DNA of 64,000 bases from JAMXLO01 sp963812505. GTDB taxonomy: Bacteria; Pseudomonadota; Alphaproteobacteria; Acetobacterales; Acetobacteraceae. The stretch spans positions 121,783 through 185,782 of the forward strand of contig CAWEVM010000007.1 in assembly GCA_963812505.1 (NCBI GenBank), written 5' to 3'. Both the position numbers and the translations under genes were made by a program. Below are positions 7,557-17,236 of this stretch, piece after piece; within the stretch, counting starts at the first letter, position 1, and each line of letters opens with the position of its first letter. The notes under the pieces are model-generated. The model searched no databases. It saw only the letters and a list, made by a program, of their open reading frames with translations, and was not told where the DNA came from.

Positions 7557-9200
7557 ATGCCGGACACGAACGTCGTGGCGGAACGACCAGCTCAGGATGC
7601 GGTCGCGAGATACGACGCGATTGTCATCGGCGCCGGCATTTCCGGCATGTTCATGCTCTACCGCCTGCGCGAACTCGGCATGACCGCGCGCGTCTTCGAA
7701 GCCGGCAGCAACCTCGGCGGCACCTGGTACTGGAACCGCTATCCCGGCGCCCGCTTCGATTCGGAAAGTTGGACCTACGGCTATTCATTTTCGAAGGAGC
7801 TGATGCAGGAATGGGATTGGAAGGAGCATTTCTCCCCCCAGCCCGACACGCTAGAATACCTGAACCATGTCGCTGACAAATTCGACCTCCGTCGGGACAT
7901 GCAATTCGGCAGCACAGTCACGGCCGCGCACTGGGATGACGTCGCGGACCAATGGACTGTGACCCTGGAAAGCGGCCAGCAGGCGAAGTCGCGCTTCCTG
8001 TGCACCGCCATCGGCATCCTGTCCGCCCACACCCTCCCCGCCATTCCCGGGCGGGATCGCTTCCTCGGCCCCGCCTATCACCCTGCGCGCTGGCCGCACA
8101 CGCCGGTGGACTTCACTGGCAAACGCGTCGGCATCATCGGCACCGGAGCGACCGCCATGCAGGCCATCCCCGAGATCGCCAGGCAGGCGAAGCAGCTCAC
8201 CGTCTTCCAGCGGCGCCCGAACTGGGCCGCGCCGCTGCACAACGCCAAGATCAGCAAAGCAGAGATGGAGCGGATCAAGTCCCGCTATGACGAGATCTAC
8301 GCCCACTGCGCCACGACGGCGATGTGGTTCATTCACCAGGCGGACCCCCGCAAGACGATGGAGGTGCCAGCGGAGGAGCGCGAGGCGTTCTGGGAGAAGC
8401 TGTACGGCGAACCCGGCTTCGGCATCTGGTTGGGCAATTTCCGCGATACCGGGGTTGACGAGAAAGCCAACGCGGCCATCAGCGATTTCATCGCCCGGAA
8501 GATCCGCCAGCGCGTGAAGGACCCGAAGGTGGCGGAGCAGCTGATCCCGAAAGACCACGGCTTCGGCACTCGCCGTGTGCCGCTGGAAAGCGGGTATTTC
8601 GAGGCCTACAACCGTGACAACGTGACGTTGGTCGATACGCTTGCAGACGAACCCATCGAGTGCATCAACCCGAAGGGCATCAAGACCTCCCGGCAGGAGT
8701 ACGAGTTCGACGTCCTGATTTACGCCACCGGCTTTGACGGGGTGACCGGCGCCTTCGATCGCATTGACATCCGCGGCACGAATGGACTGCGGCTGAAGGA
8801 CTCATGGGCCGAAAGCCCGCGCACCTATCTTGGGATGCTCGCGGAAGGTTTTCCAAATATGCTGATGGTGCTCGGCCCGCACACCGCCCGCGGCAATATT
8901 CCGCAGGCCATTGAACACAGCGTGCAATTTCAAACCGGCATGCTGCGGTTCATGCAGGAGCATCACTACACGCATGTAGAAACCAGGCCGGACAAGGTGG
9001 ACGATTGGACCCGGACCGTCATCAAGGCGGCCGAGAAATTGCTCTCCTCGAAGGTCAATTCCTGGCAGACCGGCGTGAACCGCAACGTCGAGGGCCGAAC
9101 CGCGCGCCGCGTCCTGGGCTATAACGGTAACGGCGTGAATTTCCGGCGGACGACCGACGAGGTCGCCAGAAGCGGCTACAAGGAATTCATTTTCCGCTAA
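7557..9200 (+). CDS. flavin-containing Baeyer-Villiger monooxygenase (type I)
   Basis: This 547-residue FAD- and NADPH-dependent enzyme inserts oxygen beside a ketone carbonyl, giving an ester or lactone; the native substrate is unknown. The FAD-binding GAGISG is at residues 25-30, followed by EAGSNLGGTWYWNRYPGARFD, typical of cyclohexanone-monooxygenase-like proteins. The type I fingerprint FxGxxxHxxxWP is intact as FLGPAYHPARWP. The NADPH-binding GTGATAMQ and the late ATGFD motif are also present. ATG 7557 follows AAAGGAGA at the right distance. It is flanked by non-coding DNA and the convergent dsbD-type gene, so it is probably transcribed alone. Family call firm; substrate open. Confidence 0.93.
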   Translation: MPDTNVVAERPAQDAVARYDAIVIGAGISGMFMLYRLRELGMTARVFEAGSNLGGTWYWNRYPGARFDSESWTYGYSFSKELMQEWDWKEHFSPQPDTLEYLNHVADKFDLRRDMQFGSTVTAAHWDDVADQWTVTLESGQQAKSRFLCTAIGILSAHTLPAIPGRDRFLGPAYHPARWPHTPVDFTGKRVGIIGTGATAMQAIPEIARQAKQLTVFQRRPNWAAPLHNAKISKAEMERIKSRYDEIYAHCATTAMWFIHQADPRKTMEVPAEEREAFWEKLYGEPGFGIWLGNFRDTGVDEKANAAISDFIARKIRQRVKDPKVAEQLIPKDHGFGTRRVPLESGYFEAYNRDNVTLVDTLADEPIECINPKGIKTSRQEYEFDVLIYATGFDGVTGAFDRIDIRGTNGLRLKDSWAESPRTYLGMLAEGFPNMLMVLGPHTARGNIPQAIEHSVQFQTGMLRFMQEHHYTHVETRPDKVDDWTRTVIKAAEKLLSSKVNSWQTGVNRNVEGRTARRVLGYNGNGVNFRRTTDEVARSGYKEFIFR

Positions 9201-9291
9201 AGCCGCAATCGACCGTCGGCATTCTCCGGGAGCGAACGTCCGCTGACCGCAATAGGACACTTCAAACCCGTCGGTCTTCTTTACAAAGATA

Positions 9292-11322
9292 CTAACCGCG
9301 ATCCAATTCACTCAGCAACGCGTTCTCGGTCAATATCTGCGGCAACACCGCCGGCTGGCCGCGCGGCGGGTAATACACATACAACGGTACACCATCCCGG
9401 CCGTTCTCGCGCAGGTAGTCGGTGATCTGCGGATCCTGACGCGTCCAGTCACCCTTCATGTACGTCACATGATGATTGGCGAACGCGTGACGCACAGCGT
9501 CGCTGCTGATCGCCACTCGCTCATTCACCAGGCACGTCACGCACCAGGCAGCGGTCATGTTGACGAACACCGGCTGCCCCTCGGCACGCAGCGCGGCAAG
9601 GCGAGAGGCACTGAACGGCTCCGCCCCTGACTCCGCCACATCGGACGGCGCGGCCGGTGCCACCGCGATTCCGCTCAGCACCGCCAGCGCCGCCAGCAGC
9701 GCGGCGGTGGCGGCCGATTGGCCAATGCGCCGGCCGCGATCTGCGCTGCCCTGCGTGATGCCCAGCACCCAGCCGGCGAAGCCAAGCAGCACCAACCCAA
9801 CGGCGGTGCCCAATACGCCGGACGGGCCGGCCTCCTCGCTCACCACCCACACCAGCCAGGCGCTCGCGCCATACATCGGAAACGCCAGTGCCTGGCGCAG
9901 CACTTCCATCCAGCGTCCCGGTCGCGGCGCCGAACGCCACAGGGTGGGCATCGCCGCCAGCAATGCATAGGGTGCCGCGAGGCCAAGTCCCATCGCGAGA
10001 AACACCAGCATTGTCACCGTCGGTGGCGCGGCAAGGCCGGCGGCAATGGCGACGCCCATGAAGGGCGCGGTGCATGGCGTCGCCACCACCACGGCAAGCA
10101 GCCCGGTGAAGAAGCTGCCCAGTTGTCCGGGGCGCGCGGCCAGGCCGTGCCCGGTGCGTACCAGCCCGGTGCCCAACTCATAGACCCCGGAAAGGTTGAG
10201 CCCGACAGCGAACAACAGCCATGCCATGGCGGCCACGAACACCGGGGACTGGAACTGGAACCCCCAGCCGGCCGCCGTGCCTGCGGCGCGCCCCGCCAGC
10301 AGCGCCGCACCCAGGCCGGCGAATGCCACCAGCACGCCGGCTGTGTAGGCGACCCCCTGCCAGCGGGCCTTCGCCTTCCCGGCCCCGGCAAGACCGACCA
10401 CCTTCAACGCCAGCACCGGGAAGACGCACGGCATCAGGTTGAGGATCAATCCGCCCAGAAACGCGAACCCCAGAAGCCGCCGGAGACCCATGGTCGGCGG
10501 TCGCGGGGGCACGGTGCCGGCGGTGGCACGCAGCACAACATCGGTCTCGAGCCCGCTGCGGTCACGGATCGACAGGACGCCCGACAGTTCGCCCTCAGGC
10601 CGGAACGCCTTGCCCGGCCGCAGCGCCAGCGTGAACCCGCCGTGCCAGACCGTCAGTGGCTGCGCAGCGCTGTCGTGGATCGTGGCGGGGGTATCCGGGA
10701 TGAACCACGCGTCCACCACAGTGGCGGGGGTCAGCTCGGGACCCTGTACGAACAGCGTCCCATCCCTGCCGACCACCGCGTGCCAGGGAGAAGGCCGCGG
10801 CACCTCGCGGTCGAACGCGGCGAACAGCGGAGCCTGTGCCGAGGGCGAGCCGTTCCCCGCCGGGAGATCGAGCCGGAAATCGCCCTCCTCCGGGACGCAG
10901 ATATCGTGGCAGACCAGCCAGTTCGCGTGCGCCTTGATGCTGATTGCGCCGGCAGCGGAGGGCGTCACAGTCACCGGCAGCAGCACGCTGCCAGTGTAGG
11001 AATAGGTCATCAGCGACCCTTCGGGCACCCGCTGCGGCGTGGGCCAGACAATCGGTCCGGCCGTCACACCGGTGGGCAACTCGAAATTCAGCTCCGGTGG
11101 GATCCCGGCATCGCCAGGGTTCTGCCAATAGGTGTGCCACCCGGTCGCGAGCTGCAGCCGCAGGCCGACGCGAAAGGCACGGCCGGGGGCCACCGAATCG
11201 ACATCCGAGACCAGCGACGCAGTGGCCCGCGAGCTGACGACCTGGGCGCTCTCCAAGGCGCCCGCCGGCAGGCTCCAGAAGGCGAGCAGCGTGATCAGCA
11301 TCGCTCTGAGCACAAGCGGCAT
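9292..11322 (-). CDS. dsbD: DsbD/ScsB-type transmembrane protein-disulfide reductase
   Basis: A 676-residue inner-membrane protein that carries reducing power from cytoplasmic thioredoxin to periplasmic partners. Order of parts: signal peptide (about 1-22); periplasmic N-terminal domain with WHTYWQNPGDAGIPP and a CxxxC-like VCHDIC; a transmembrane DsbD domain of about eight helices with its redox cysteines in LMPCVFPVLALK and VATPCTAPFMG; and a C-terminal thioredoxin domain with WCVTC (C594, C597). The TlpA-like protein at 414 is a plausible partner. It diverges from hrpB with only about 60 bp between starts. Its last 20 codons and downstream bases are duplicated in the scar at 2762-2854. Confidence 0.92.
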   Translation of the reverse strand: MPLVLRAMLITLLAFWSLPAGALESAQVVSSRATASLVSDVDSVAPGRAFRVGLRLQLATGWHTYWQNPGDAGIPPELNFELPTGVTAGPIVWPTPQRVPEGSLMTYSYTGSVLLPVTVTPSAAGAISIKAHANWLVCHDICVPEEGDFRLDLPAGNGSPSAQAPLFAAFDREVPRPSPWHAVVGRDGTLFVQGPELTPATVVDAWFIPDTPATIHDSAAQPLTVWHGGFTLALRPGKAFRPEGELSGVLSIRDRSGLETDVVLRATAGTVPPRPPTMGLRRLLGFAFLGGLILNLMPCVFPVLALKVVGLAGAGKAKARWQGVAYTAGVLVAFAGLGAALLAGRAAGTAAGWGFQFQSPVFVAAMAWLLFAVGLNLSGVYELGTGLVRTGHGLAARPGQLGSFFTGLLAVVVATPCTAPFMGVAIAAGLAAPPTVTMLVFLAMGLGLAAPYALLAAMPTLWRSAPRPGRWMEVLRQALAFPMYGASAWLVWVVSEEAGPSGVLGTAVGLVLLGFAGWVLGITQGSADRGRRIGQSAATAALLAALAVLSGIAVAPAAPSDVAESGAEPFSASRLAALRAEGQPVFVNMTAAWCVTCLVNERVAISSDAVRHAFANHHVTYMKGDWTRQDPQITDYLRENGRDGVPLYVYYPPRGQPAVLPQILTENALLSELDRG

Positions 11323-11381
11323 GGAGTCCCCGGACGGCGGCTTTCGTGCGCATATGGCGCAGAATCCGCCGGACCACCAGT

Positions 11382-13808
11382 ATGCTCCCCGAATTGCCCG
11401 TCACTGACGCCCTGCCGGCGCTGCTGAAGTCCCTCGCGGATGGACGCAACGCCGTCCTGGTCGCGCCGCCCGGCGCCGGCAAGACCACCCTGGTGCCGCT
11501 CAACCTGCTCGACGCGTCATGGCGCGGCCAGGGAGCGATCGTGATGCTCGAGCCGCGCCGGCTCGCCACCCGCGCCGCGGCGACCCGCATGGCGTCGCTG
11601 CTTGGGGAGGCGGTCGGCGGCACCGTCGGTTATCGCACCAGGCTCGACGCCGCCGTCTCGCCGGCAACCTGCATCGAGGTCGTCACCGAGGGCCTGCTGA
11701 TCCGCCGCCTGCTTGGCGATCAGGGGCTGGAGGGCGTCGCGGCGGTGATCCTCGACGAGGTGCACGAGCGTTCGCTGGAATCCGACCTGGCGCTCGCGCT
11801 ATGCCGCGACCTCCAGCGCGTACTGCGGCCTGAACTGCGGCTGATCGCCATGTCGGCCACGGTGGACGGCGCGCGTCTGGCCGGCACGTTGGACGCGGAC
11901 GTGATCGAAAGCGCCGGCCGCATGTTCCCGGTAGAGGTCCGCCACGCGGCGCGCGACATCTCCAGCCCGCGCGATCTGCCCGACGCGATGGCCCGCACAG
12001 TGCGTGCCGCGCTGGCGGAGCACGAGGGCGACATCCTCGCCTTCCTGCCCGGCATGGCGGAGATCCGCCGCACGCAGGCGGCGTTGGCGGACGGTGGTGC
12101 ACTGGTGCTGCCGCTACACGGCGAGCTGCCGCCGGCGGAGCAGGACCGTGCCCTGCGGCCGGCCGAACGGCGGCGGGTGGTGCTGGCGACCTCGATCGCC
12201 GAGACCTCGCTGACTGTGCCTGGCGTGCGGATCGTGGTCGATGGCGGCTGGCGCCGGGCGCCGCGGCTCGACGCCTCCGCCGGTCTGACGCGGCTGACGA
12301 CGCTGCGCATTTCTCGCGCGGCGGCGGAACAACGGGCCGGCCGCGCGGGGCGTGAGGCACCAGGCGTCGCCATCCGGCTGTGGTCAAATGCGCTGCACCG
12401 CGGCCTGGCGGCCCACGACCGGCCGGAGATCCTCGAGGCGGAGTTGTCGGGACTGGCACTCGACTGCGCCGCCTGGGGCGCCGCGCCCGGCGACCTGCCG
12501 TTTCGCGACGCGCCGCCGCAAGGCGCGCTGGCCGCCGCGACCGCACTGCTGACTGAGCTTGGCGCGCTCGACGCCACAGGGCGCATCACCGACGCCGGCA
12601 GCCGTATGGCGGCGCTCGGCGCGCATCCGCGGCTAGCGGCGATGCTGTTGGCGGCCCGCACGCCAGGCGAGACAGCGCTGGCCGCCGATCTCGCCGCGCT
12701 GCTGGAGGAGCGTGACCCGCTGCGCCGTCCCGACGCGCCGGCGGATATCGGCCTGCGGCTGGCAGCGCTCGCCGAAGGCGATCCCGCCGCTGACCGTGGC
12801 GCCCTTTCGCGTATCCGCCGGATGGCCGCGCGATATCGCCGCCGAATGCGGACCGACGCGCCGGCCGATGGCGATCCTGGCCGCCTGCTCGCCGCCGCCT
12901 TCCCAGACCGCATCGCCCAGCGCCGCGGCGAGCCCGGCAGCTTTCGGCTGGCCGGCGGAGGAGGGGCGCGGCTGCCGCGCGCCGATCCGCTAGCCAGCGC
13001 GCCGCTCCTGGCGGTCGCCTCACTGGAGCTGAAGGCGTCAGCCCGTATCAGGCTGGCGGCGCCGCTCGATCCCGACACCCTGCCCGCCGCTCGCATCACC
13101 GAGCAGGTGGAGACCAGCTTCGATCCGGTCTCCGGCGCAGTGCTGGCGCGTCGGCGCCGGCGTCTCGGGGCGCTGGTGTTGACCGACCGCACCGAACCGG
13201 CGGATCCCGCCGAGGTGTCAGCGGCGCTCGCTCGCGCGGTGGCGGCCGACGCGCTGCGACCACTGCCCTGGACCGATGCAGTACGCCAGCTTCAGGCGCG
13301 CGTCGCCCTGATGCGACGGCTCGAACCGGACGCGGGCTGGCCCGACCTCTCCGACGTCGCACTGGCGATCAATGTGCAGGAGTGGCTCGCGCCGCGGCTT
13401 GGCGGCATGTCGCGCCTTGCCGACTTGGCCCGGCTTGACCTGAACGCCATGCTGCGCGGGCTGCTGCCGTGGGAATTGGGTCGCCGCCTGGACGCGGCGC
13501 TCCCGGTGCAGCTCGCTCTGCACGGAACGCGCGCCACCATCGATTACACCCAGCCGGTGCCGGTCGCGTCCGCTCGGGCGCAGGCATTCTACGGGGTGAC
13601 GGCAACACCGGCCCTGGCGGATGGCCGTCTGCCGCTACAGCTTGCGCTGTTGTCGCCGGCGGGCAGGCCGGTCGCAATCACCGCCGACCTCGCCGGCTTC
13701 TGGCGCGGCGGCTGGGCCGATGTACGACGCGACATGCGGGGGCGCTATCCGAAGCACGATTGGCCGGAGGATCCGTCGAAGGCGGCAACCGGACCGACAG
13801 GTAATTGA
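11382..13808 (+). CDS. hrpB: HrpB-type DExH-box ATP-dependent RNA helicase
   Basis: An 808-residue HrpB helicase, close to the usual family length; its RNA substrate and physiological role are poorly known. Motif I is APPGAGKTT (K34), motif II is DEVH (D125-H128, in the context LDEVHERSLE), motif III is SAT, and motifs V and VI are ATSIAETSLTVPGV and QRAGRAGREAPG. The HrpB C-terminal domain follows, with EWLAPRLGGMSRLADLARLDL and the closing GHYPKHDWPEDP-type ending (here GRYPKHDWPEDP). The first plausible methionine, ATG 11382, is adopted; an ATG at 11346 would overlap the dsbD leader region. Confidence 0.94.
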   Translation: MLPELPVTDALPALLKSLADGRNAVLVAPPGAGKTTLVPLNLLDASWRGQGAIVMLEPRRLATRAAATRMASLLGEAVGGTVGYRTRLDAAVSPATCIEVVTEGLLIRRLLGDQGLEGVAAVILDEVHERSLESDLALALCRDLQRVLRPELRLIAMSATVDGARLAGTLDADVIESAGRMFPVEVRHAARDISSPRDLPDAMARTVRAALAEHEGDILAFLPGMAEIRRTQAALADGGALVLPLHGELPPAEQDRALRPAERRRVVLATSIAETSLTVPGVRIVVDGGWRRAPRLDASAGLTRLTTLRISRAAAEQRAGRAGREAPGVAIRLWSNALHRGLAAHDRPEILEAELSGLALDCAAWGAAPGDLPFRDAPPQGALAAATALLTELGALDATGRITDAGSRMAALGAHPRLAAMLLAARTPGETALAADLAALLEERDPLRRPDAPADIGLRLAALAEGDPAADRGALSRIRRMAARYRRRMRTDAPADGDPGRLLAAAFPDRIAQRRGEPGSFRLAGGGGARLPRADPLASAPLLAVASLELKASARIRLAAPLDPDTLPAARITEQVETSFDPVSGAVLARRRRRLGALVLTDRTEPADPAEVSAALARAVAADALRPLPWTDAVRQLQARVALMRRLEPDAGWPDLSDVALAINVQEWLAPRLGGMSRLADLARLDLNAMLRGLLPWELGRRLDAALPVQLALHGTRATIDYTQPVPVASARAQAFYGVTATPALADGRLPLQLALLSPAGRPVAITADLAGFWRGGWADVRRDMRGRYPKHDWPEDPSKAATGPTGN

Positions 13809-13883
13809 CCGCGGATTCTTGCTGCTACCGCAACCGCATGCCATCTGCTGCTGACGCAATCCTGCGGGGAAGAACCAAACACG

Positions 13884-14969
13884 ATGAATCCCTGGCGGCC
13901 CCATCTCCTGCGAAGAGGTCCTCGGCTCGCGGTGCTGGCTCTCGCTCTCGTCGCCACCGCCTGCACCTCGGTACCCGGCAGCGCCATCGCCCGCTCGGCG
14001 CCGGAGAGCTTCTCGCCCCTGGTCAAGCGCGTGCTGCCGTCGGTGGTGAACATCGCGGTGACCGAAACCGTGTCCGGCGGCGAGGTGCTGAGCGAATTGC
14101 CGCCGGAGCTGCGTGACACGCCGCTCGGCCGCGAGTTCCGTCGCCGCTTCGGCAATCGAAAGGAGCAGACGATGGGCGCCGGTTCGGGCTTCATCATCGA
14201 CTCGTCCGGGCTGATCGTGACCAACAACCACGTGGTCGGTCACGCCGACAAGATCGTGGTCAGCCTGACCAATGGCACGCGGCTGCCCGCTGAGGTCATC
14301 GGCTCCGACGAACTCACCGACGTGGCGCTGATCAAAGTTCAGGCGACCGGCCCGCTCCCCGCCGTCGCGTTCGGCGATTCCCGCCAGGTCGAGGTGGGCG
14401 ACTGGGTGCTGGCAGCCGGCAATCCGTTCGGTCTCGGCGGGTCGGTCACCGCCGGCATCGTCTCGGCGCGTGGCCGCGATCTTGGCGCGGGTCCGTTCGA
14501 CAACTTCCTGCAGCTCGATGCGCCGATCAATCCAGGCAACTCGGGCGGCCCGATCTTCAACATGGATGGCCAGGTGGTAGGGGTCAGCACCGCCATCGTC
14601 TCGCCCTCGGGTGGCTCTGTCGGCATCGGCTTCGCCACGCCCAGCGAACTGGTCATGCCGATCATCAACCAGTTGCGCACCAGCGGCCACATCGAGCGCG
14701 GCTGGCTCGGCGTATCTGTGGCGAACTCGGACAACGGCGTCACCATCGCCGGCATCGAGCGCACAAGCCCTGCCGCGCGTGCCGGCCTGCGTCAGGGTGA
14801 CATAATCCTCTCGGTGAATGGCGAGCGGATCGAGGGCGCGCTCGGGCTGATCCGCACGGTCGCCGCGGTGTCGCCGGGCAGCAGCGTGAACCTGACGATC
14901 CGCCGTCAGGGCCGTGAATTCGATGTGCCGGTCACGGTCGGGCAGCGTCCCTCCGGTGGGGCCGGGTGA
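13884..14969 (+). CDS. HtrA/DegP-family trypsin-like serine protease with one PDZ domain
   Basis: A 361-residue envelope protease. The N-terminus is an export signal ending ALVATAC (C27), so it may be a lipoprotein, though the lipobox is weak. The catalytic triad is complete: H116 in TNNHVVG, D146 in LTDVALIK and S220 in NPGNSGGPI. A single PDZ domain (about residues 268-350) contains GWLGVSV and AGLRQGDIILSVNG. One PDZ makes it DegS-like in layout, while classical DegP has two. The next genes, a response regulator 12 bp downstream and a histidine kinase, suggest an envelope-stress operon in which protease and regulator are made together. Confidence 0.93.
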   Translation: MNPWRPHLLRRGPRLAVLALALVATACTSVPGSAIARSAPESFSPLVKRVLPSVVNIAVTETVSGGEVLSELPPELRDTPLGREFRRRFGNRKEQTMGAGSGFIIDSSGLIVTNNHVVGHADKIVVSLTNGTRLPAEVIGSDELTDVALIKVQATGPLPAVAFGDSRQVEVGDWVLAAGNPFGLGGSVTAGIVSARGRDLGAGPFDNFLQLDAPINPGNSGGPIFNMDGQVVGVSTAIVSPSGGSVGIGFATPSELVMPIINQLRTSGHIERGWLGVSVANSDNGVTIAGIERTSPAARAGLRQGDIILSVNGERIEGALGLIRTVAAVSPGSSVNLTIRRQGREFDVPVTVGQRPSGGAG

Positions 14970-14981
14970 AGGAGCAAGCTG

Positions 14982-15665
14982 ATGCGCATCCTGGTGGTGG
15001 AAGACGACAAGGACGTGGGCGCCTTCGTCGTCCGCGGACTGAAGGAGGCGGGCCACGTCGTGGAACTCGCCGACAACGGTCGTGACGGCCTGTTCATGGC
15101 GGCGAGCGAGGCGTTCGACGCAGTGATCCTCGACCGCATGTTGCCCGGCGGCATCGACGGCCTGAAGATCCTGGAGACGCTGCGCGGCCAGAAGAACACC
15201 GTGCCGGTGCTGATCCTGTCGGCGCTGGCCGACGTCGATGAACGCGTCCGAGGACTGAAGGCCGGCGGCGACGATTACCTGACCAAGCCGTTCGCCTTCG
15301 CCGAACTGCTCGCGCGTGTCGAGGCGCTGGCACGGCGCGGCAAGGGCGAGGGGCCGGTGACCAAGCTGGTGGTCGAGGACCTGGAGCTCGATCTGCTGTC
15401 GCGTCAGGTCAAGCGCGCCGGCCAGAAGATCGACCTCCAACCGCGCGAGTTCCGTCTGCTCGAGTACCTGATGCGTCACGCCGGCCAGGTGGTAACGCGC
15501 ACCATGCTGCTCGAAGGCGTCTGGGACTATCACTTCGACCCACAGACCAACGTGATCGACGTCCACGTGTCGAGGCTGCGCCAGAAGATCGACAAGCCCT
15601 TCCCCACGCCGCTGATCCACACCGTGCGCAACGCCGGTTACATGCTGCGCGCCGAAACCGCGTGA
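14982..15665 (+). CDS. OmpR/PhoB-family response regulator
   Basis: A 227-residue DNA-binding response regulator. The receiver domain (1-115) has the acidic pair EDD near the start, the phospho-acceptor aspartate in VILDRMLPGGIDG, the switch threonine/serine region LILSALA and the lysine in LTKPFAF. The winged-helix output domain (about 130-225) carries LTxxEFxLLxxL-like LQPREFRLLEYLMRHAGQ and VHVSRLRQKID. GGAG stands seven bases before the ATG. It follows the HtrA gene by 12 bp and precedes its cognate kinase by one base, so the three are almost certainly co-transcribed. Confidence 0.95.
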   Translation: MRILVVEDDKDVGAFVVRGLKEAGHVVELADNGRDGLFMAASEAFDAVILDRMLPGGIDGLKILETLRGQKNTVPVLILSALADVDERVRGLKAGGDDYLTKPFAFAELLARVEALARRGKGEGPVTKLVVEDLELDLLSRQVKRAGQKIDLQPREFRLLEYLMRHAGQVVTRTMLLEGVWDYHFDPQTNVIDVHVSRLRQKIDKPFPTPLIHTVRNAGYMLRAETA

Positions 15666-15666
15666 A

Positions 15667-17178
15667 GTGCCCGACACCGCCGTAGTCTCCCCCTCCCCTT
15701 GCGGGAGGGGGTTCGGGGGAGGGGGCGCGGCCGCTCCACCAACCCCCTCCCCCCAGCCCCCTCCCGCAAGGGGAGGGGGAGAAGCACCGCCTCGCCCTGC
15801 CCCGCGCCGCCTGCTGCGTTCGGCCGGCGTTCGCTTCGCCGCGATCTACGCCCTGCTGCTCGCAGCCAGCGCGGCGGCGCTGGCGATGTTCCTGTGGTGG
15901 TCGACCGCCGGCCTTCTCGATCGGCAGACCGTCGCGGCGATCGAGGCGGACGCGCAGAGCCTCACCGAGCGCTACGACGAAGCCGGGTTGCCCGCGCTGG
16001 TGCTGACCATCGAGGATCGCCTGACGCAGGACGTCGAGGACGACGCGATCTATCTGCTGGTTGGTCCCCAAGGCCAGAGGATCGCCGGCAACCTCCAGCA
16101 CTGGCCGCAAGGGGCGGTGCGCAACGGCGACTGGTACGAGCTGTCGATCGAGCGTGCCGGAATGCGTTCGCTGGCGCTGGTGCAGAGCCTGGAGCTGCAA
16201 GGTGGTCTCCACCTGCTGATTGGCCGCGACGTACGGGTGCGCGCGCAATTGCGCTCGCTGCTGACCGACGCGCTGTTGTGGGCGCTGCTGGTGGTGCTGG
16301 TGATGGCCACCGGCGGCGCTCTCGTGGTGCGCAGCCTGTTCCGCCGCGCGCTGGGCAACGTCTCGGCCACCGCCGCCGCGATCGCGGCCGGCGACTTCAC
16401 CCAGCGGGTGAAACTGTCCGGCCGCGGCGACGAGTTCGATCAGCTCGCCGAGACGATCAACGACATGCTGGACCGCATGGCGCGCCTGATGGAGGGCGTG
16501 CGCGAGGTATCGAACGCGATCGCGCACGACCTGCGGACGCCAATCACCCGCGCGCGCGCCCGGTTGGAGGACGCCTCGGCGCACGCAGAGACGGCCCCGG
16601 AATTGCGCGCCGCCGTCGAGCGGGCGACCGCTGACCTCGACGGCATCGTCGCCGTGTTCCAGGCGCTGCTGCGCATCGCCGAGATAGAGGCCGGCTCGCG
16701 TCGCGCGGCCTTCACCACCCTCGACGCGGCGCCACTGCTCGCCGATGTGGCCGAGCTGTACGGGGCGGTGGCCGAGGAGAACGGCATCGCGCTGACGGTG
16801 CAGGCGCCTGAGCGGCTGCCGGCATTCGGCGATCGCGAACTGATCCAGCAGGCCGTCGCCAATCTGGTCGACAATGCGGTGAAGTTCTCGCCACCGGGCG
16901 GTGCGGTGCGGCTGTCGGCCACGGAGGCACCGACCGGCGTGGAGATCGCAGTGGCTGACCAGGGCCCCGGCATCCCGGAAGCGGACCGGGCGCGCGCCGC
17001 CGAACGGTTCTTCCGCGGCGAGAGTGCCCGCAACACGCCCGGCTCCGGACTTGGGCTGGCGCTGGTGCAGGCGGTCGCGCAGTTGCACGGTGGCAGCCTC
17101 CGCCTGGCCGACACGTCCCCGGGGCTGATCGCGATCCTGTCGCTGCCGGGACATGAAGAACCGGTCCAGGTTGGCTAA
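15667..17178 (+). CDS. HAMP-domain sensor histidine kinase with repeat-encoded N-terminus
   Basis: A 503-residue inner-membrane kinase that would phosphorylate the adjacent regulator. After an odd proline/glycine-rich leader come a transmembrane helix (about 54-78), a periplasmic sensor segment, a second helix (about 200-220), HAMP, the H-box AIAHDLRTPITRAR, the N-box QAVANLVDNAVKFSPPGG and the G-boxes ADQGPGIP and GSGLGLALV. GTG 15667, one base past the regulator stop, fits operon spacing. Residues about 8-39 are translated from a near-perfect 39-bp inverted repeat (15687-15781), so this leader is probably an inserted repeat element, not part of the ancestral kinase. A downstream start after the repeat is possible but no ATG is well placed. 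Confidence 0.92.
   Translation: MPDTAVVSPSPCGRGFGGGGAAAPPTPSPQPPPARGGGEAPPRPAPRRLLRSAGVRFAAIYALLLAASAAALAMFLWWSTAGLLDRQTVAAIEADAQSLTERYDEAGLPALVLTIEDRLTQDVEDDAIYLLVGPQGQRIAGNLQHWPQGAVRNGDWYELSIERAGMRSLALVQSLELQGGLHLLIGRDVRVRAQLRSLLTDALLWALLVVLVMATGGALVVRSLFRRALGNVSATAAAIAAGDFTQRVKLSGRGDEFDQLAETINDMLDRMARLMEGVREVSNAIAHDLRTPITRARARLEDASAHAETAPELRAAVERATADLDGIVAVFQALLRIAEIEAGSRRAAFTTLDAAPLLADVAELYGAVAEENGIALTVQAPERLPAFGDRELIQQAVANLVDNAVKFSPPGGAVRLSATEAPTGVEIAVADQGPGIPEADRARAAERFFRGESARNTPGSGLGLALVQAVAQLHGGSLRLADTSPGLIAILSLPGHEEPVQVG
15687..15781. repeat. 39-bp inverted repeat inside the kinase coding sequence
   Basis: The left arm (15687-15725) and right arm (15743-15781) are reverse complements over 39 bp with about three mismatches, separated by 17 bp. 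Each arm contains the C-run/TTGCGGGAGGG core. The element stays in frame and codes for alternating Ser/Pro/Gly/Arg-rich peptide. A diverged single arm occurs at 52285-52318, so this is a dispersed repeat family. Confidence 0.85.
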
Positions 17179-17236
17179 CATCGTTGTCATGCCGGCACCA
17201 CGACGGTGTGAGCCGGCGGGTAGCAGTCTGGCCGGC

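Noticed and set aside
6954..7567. Possible mobile-element protein fragments before the monooxygenase gene
   Set aside because: Several frames were read on both strands; none held a catalytic motif or consistent frame.
9718..11427. A 569-codon plus-strand open frame opposite the dsbD-type gene
   Set aside because: No motifs, and its composition is that of a shadow frame; DsbD membrane and thioredoxin motifs are clear on the minus strand.
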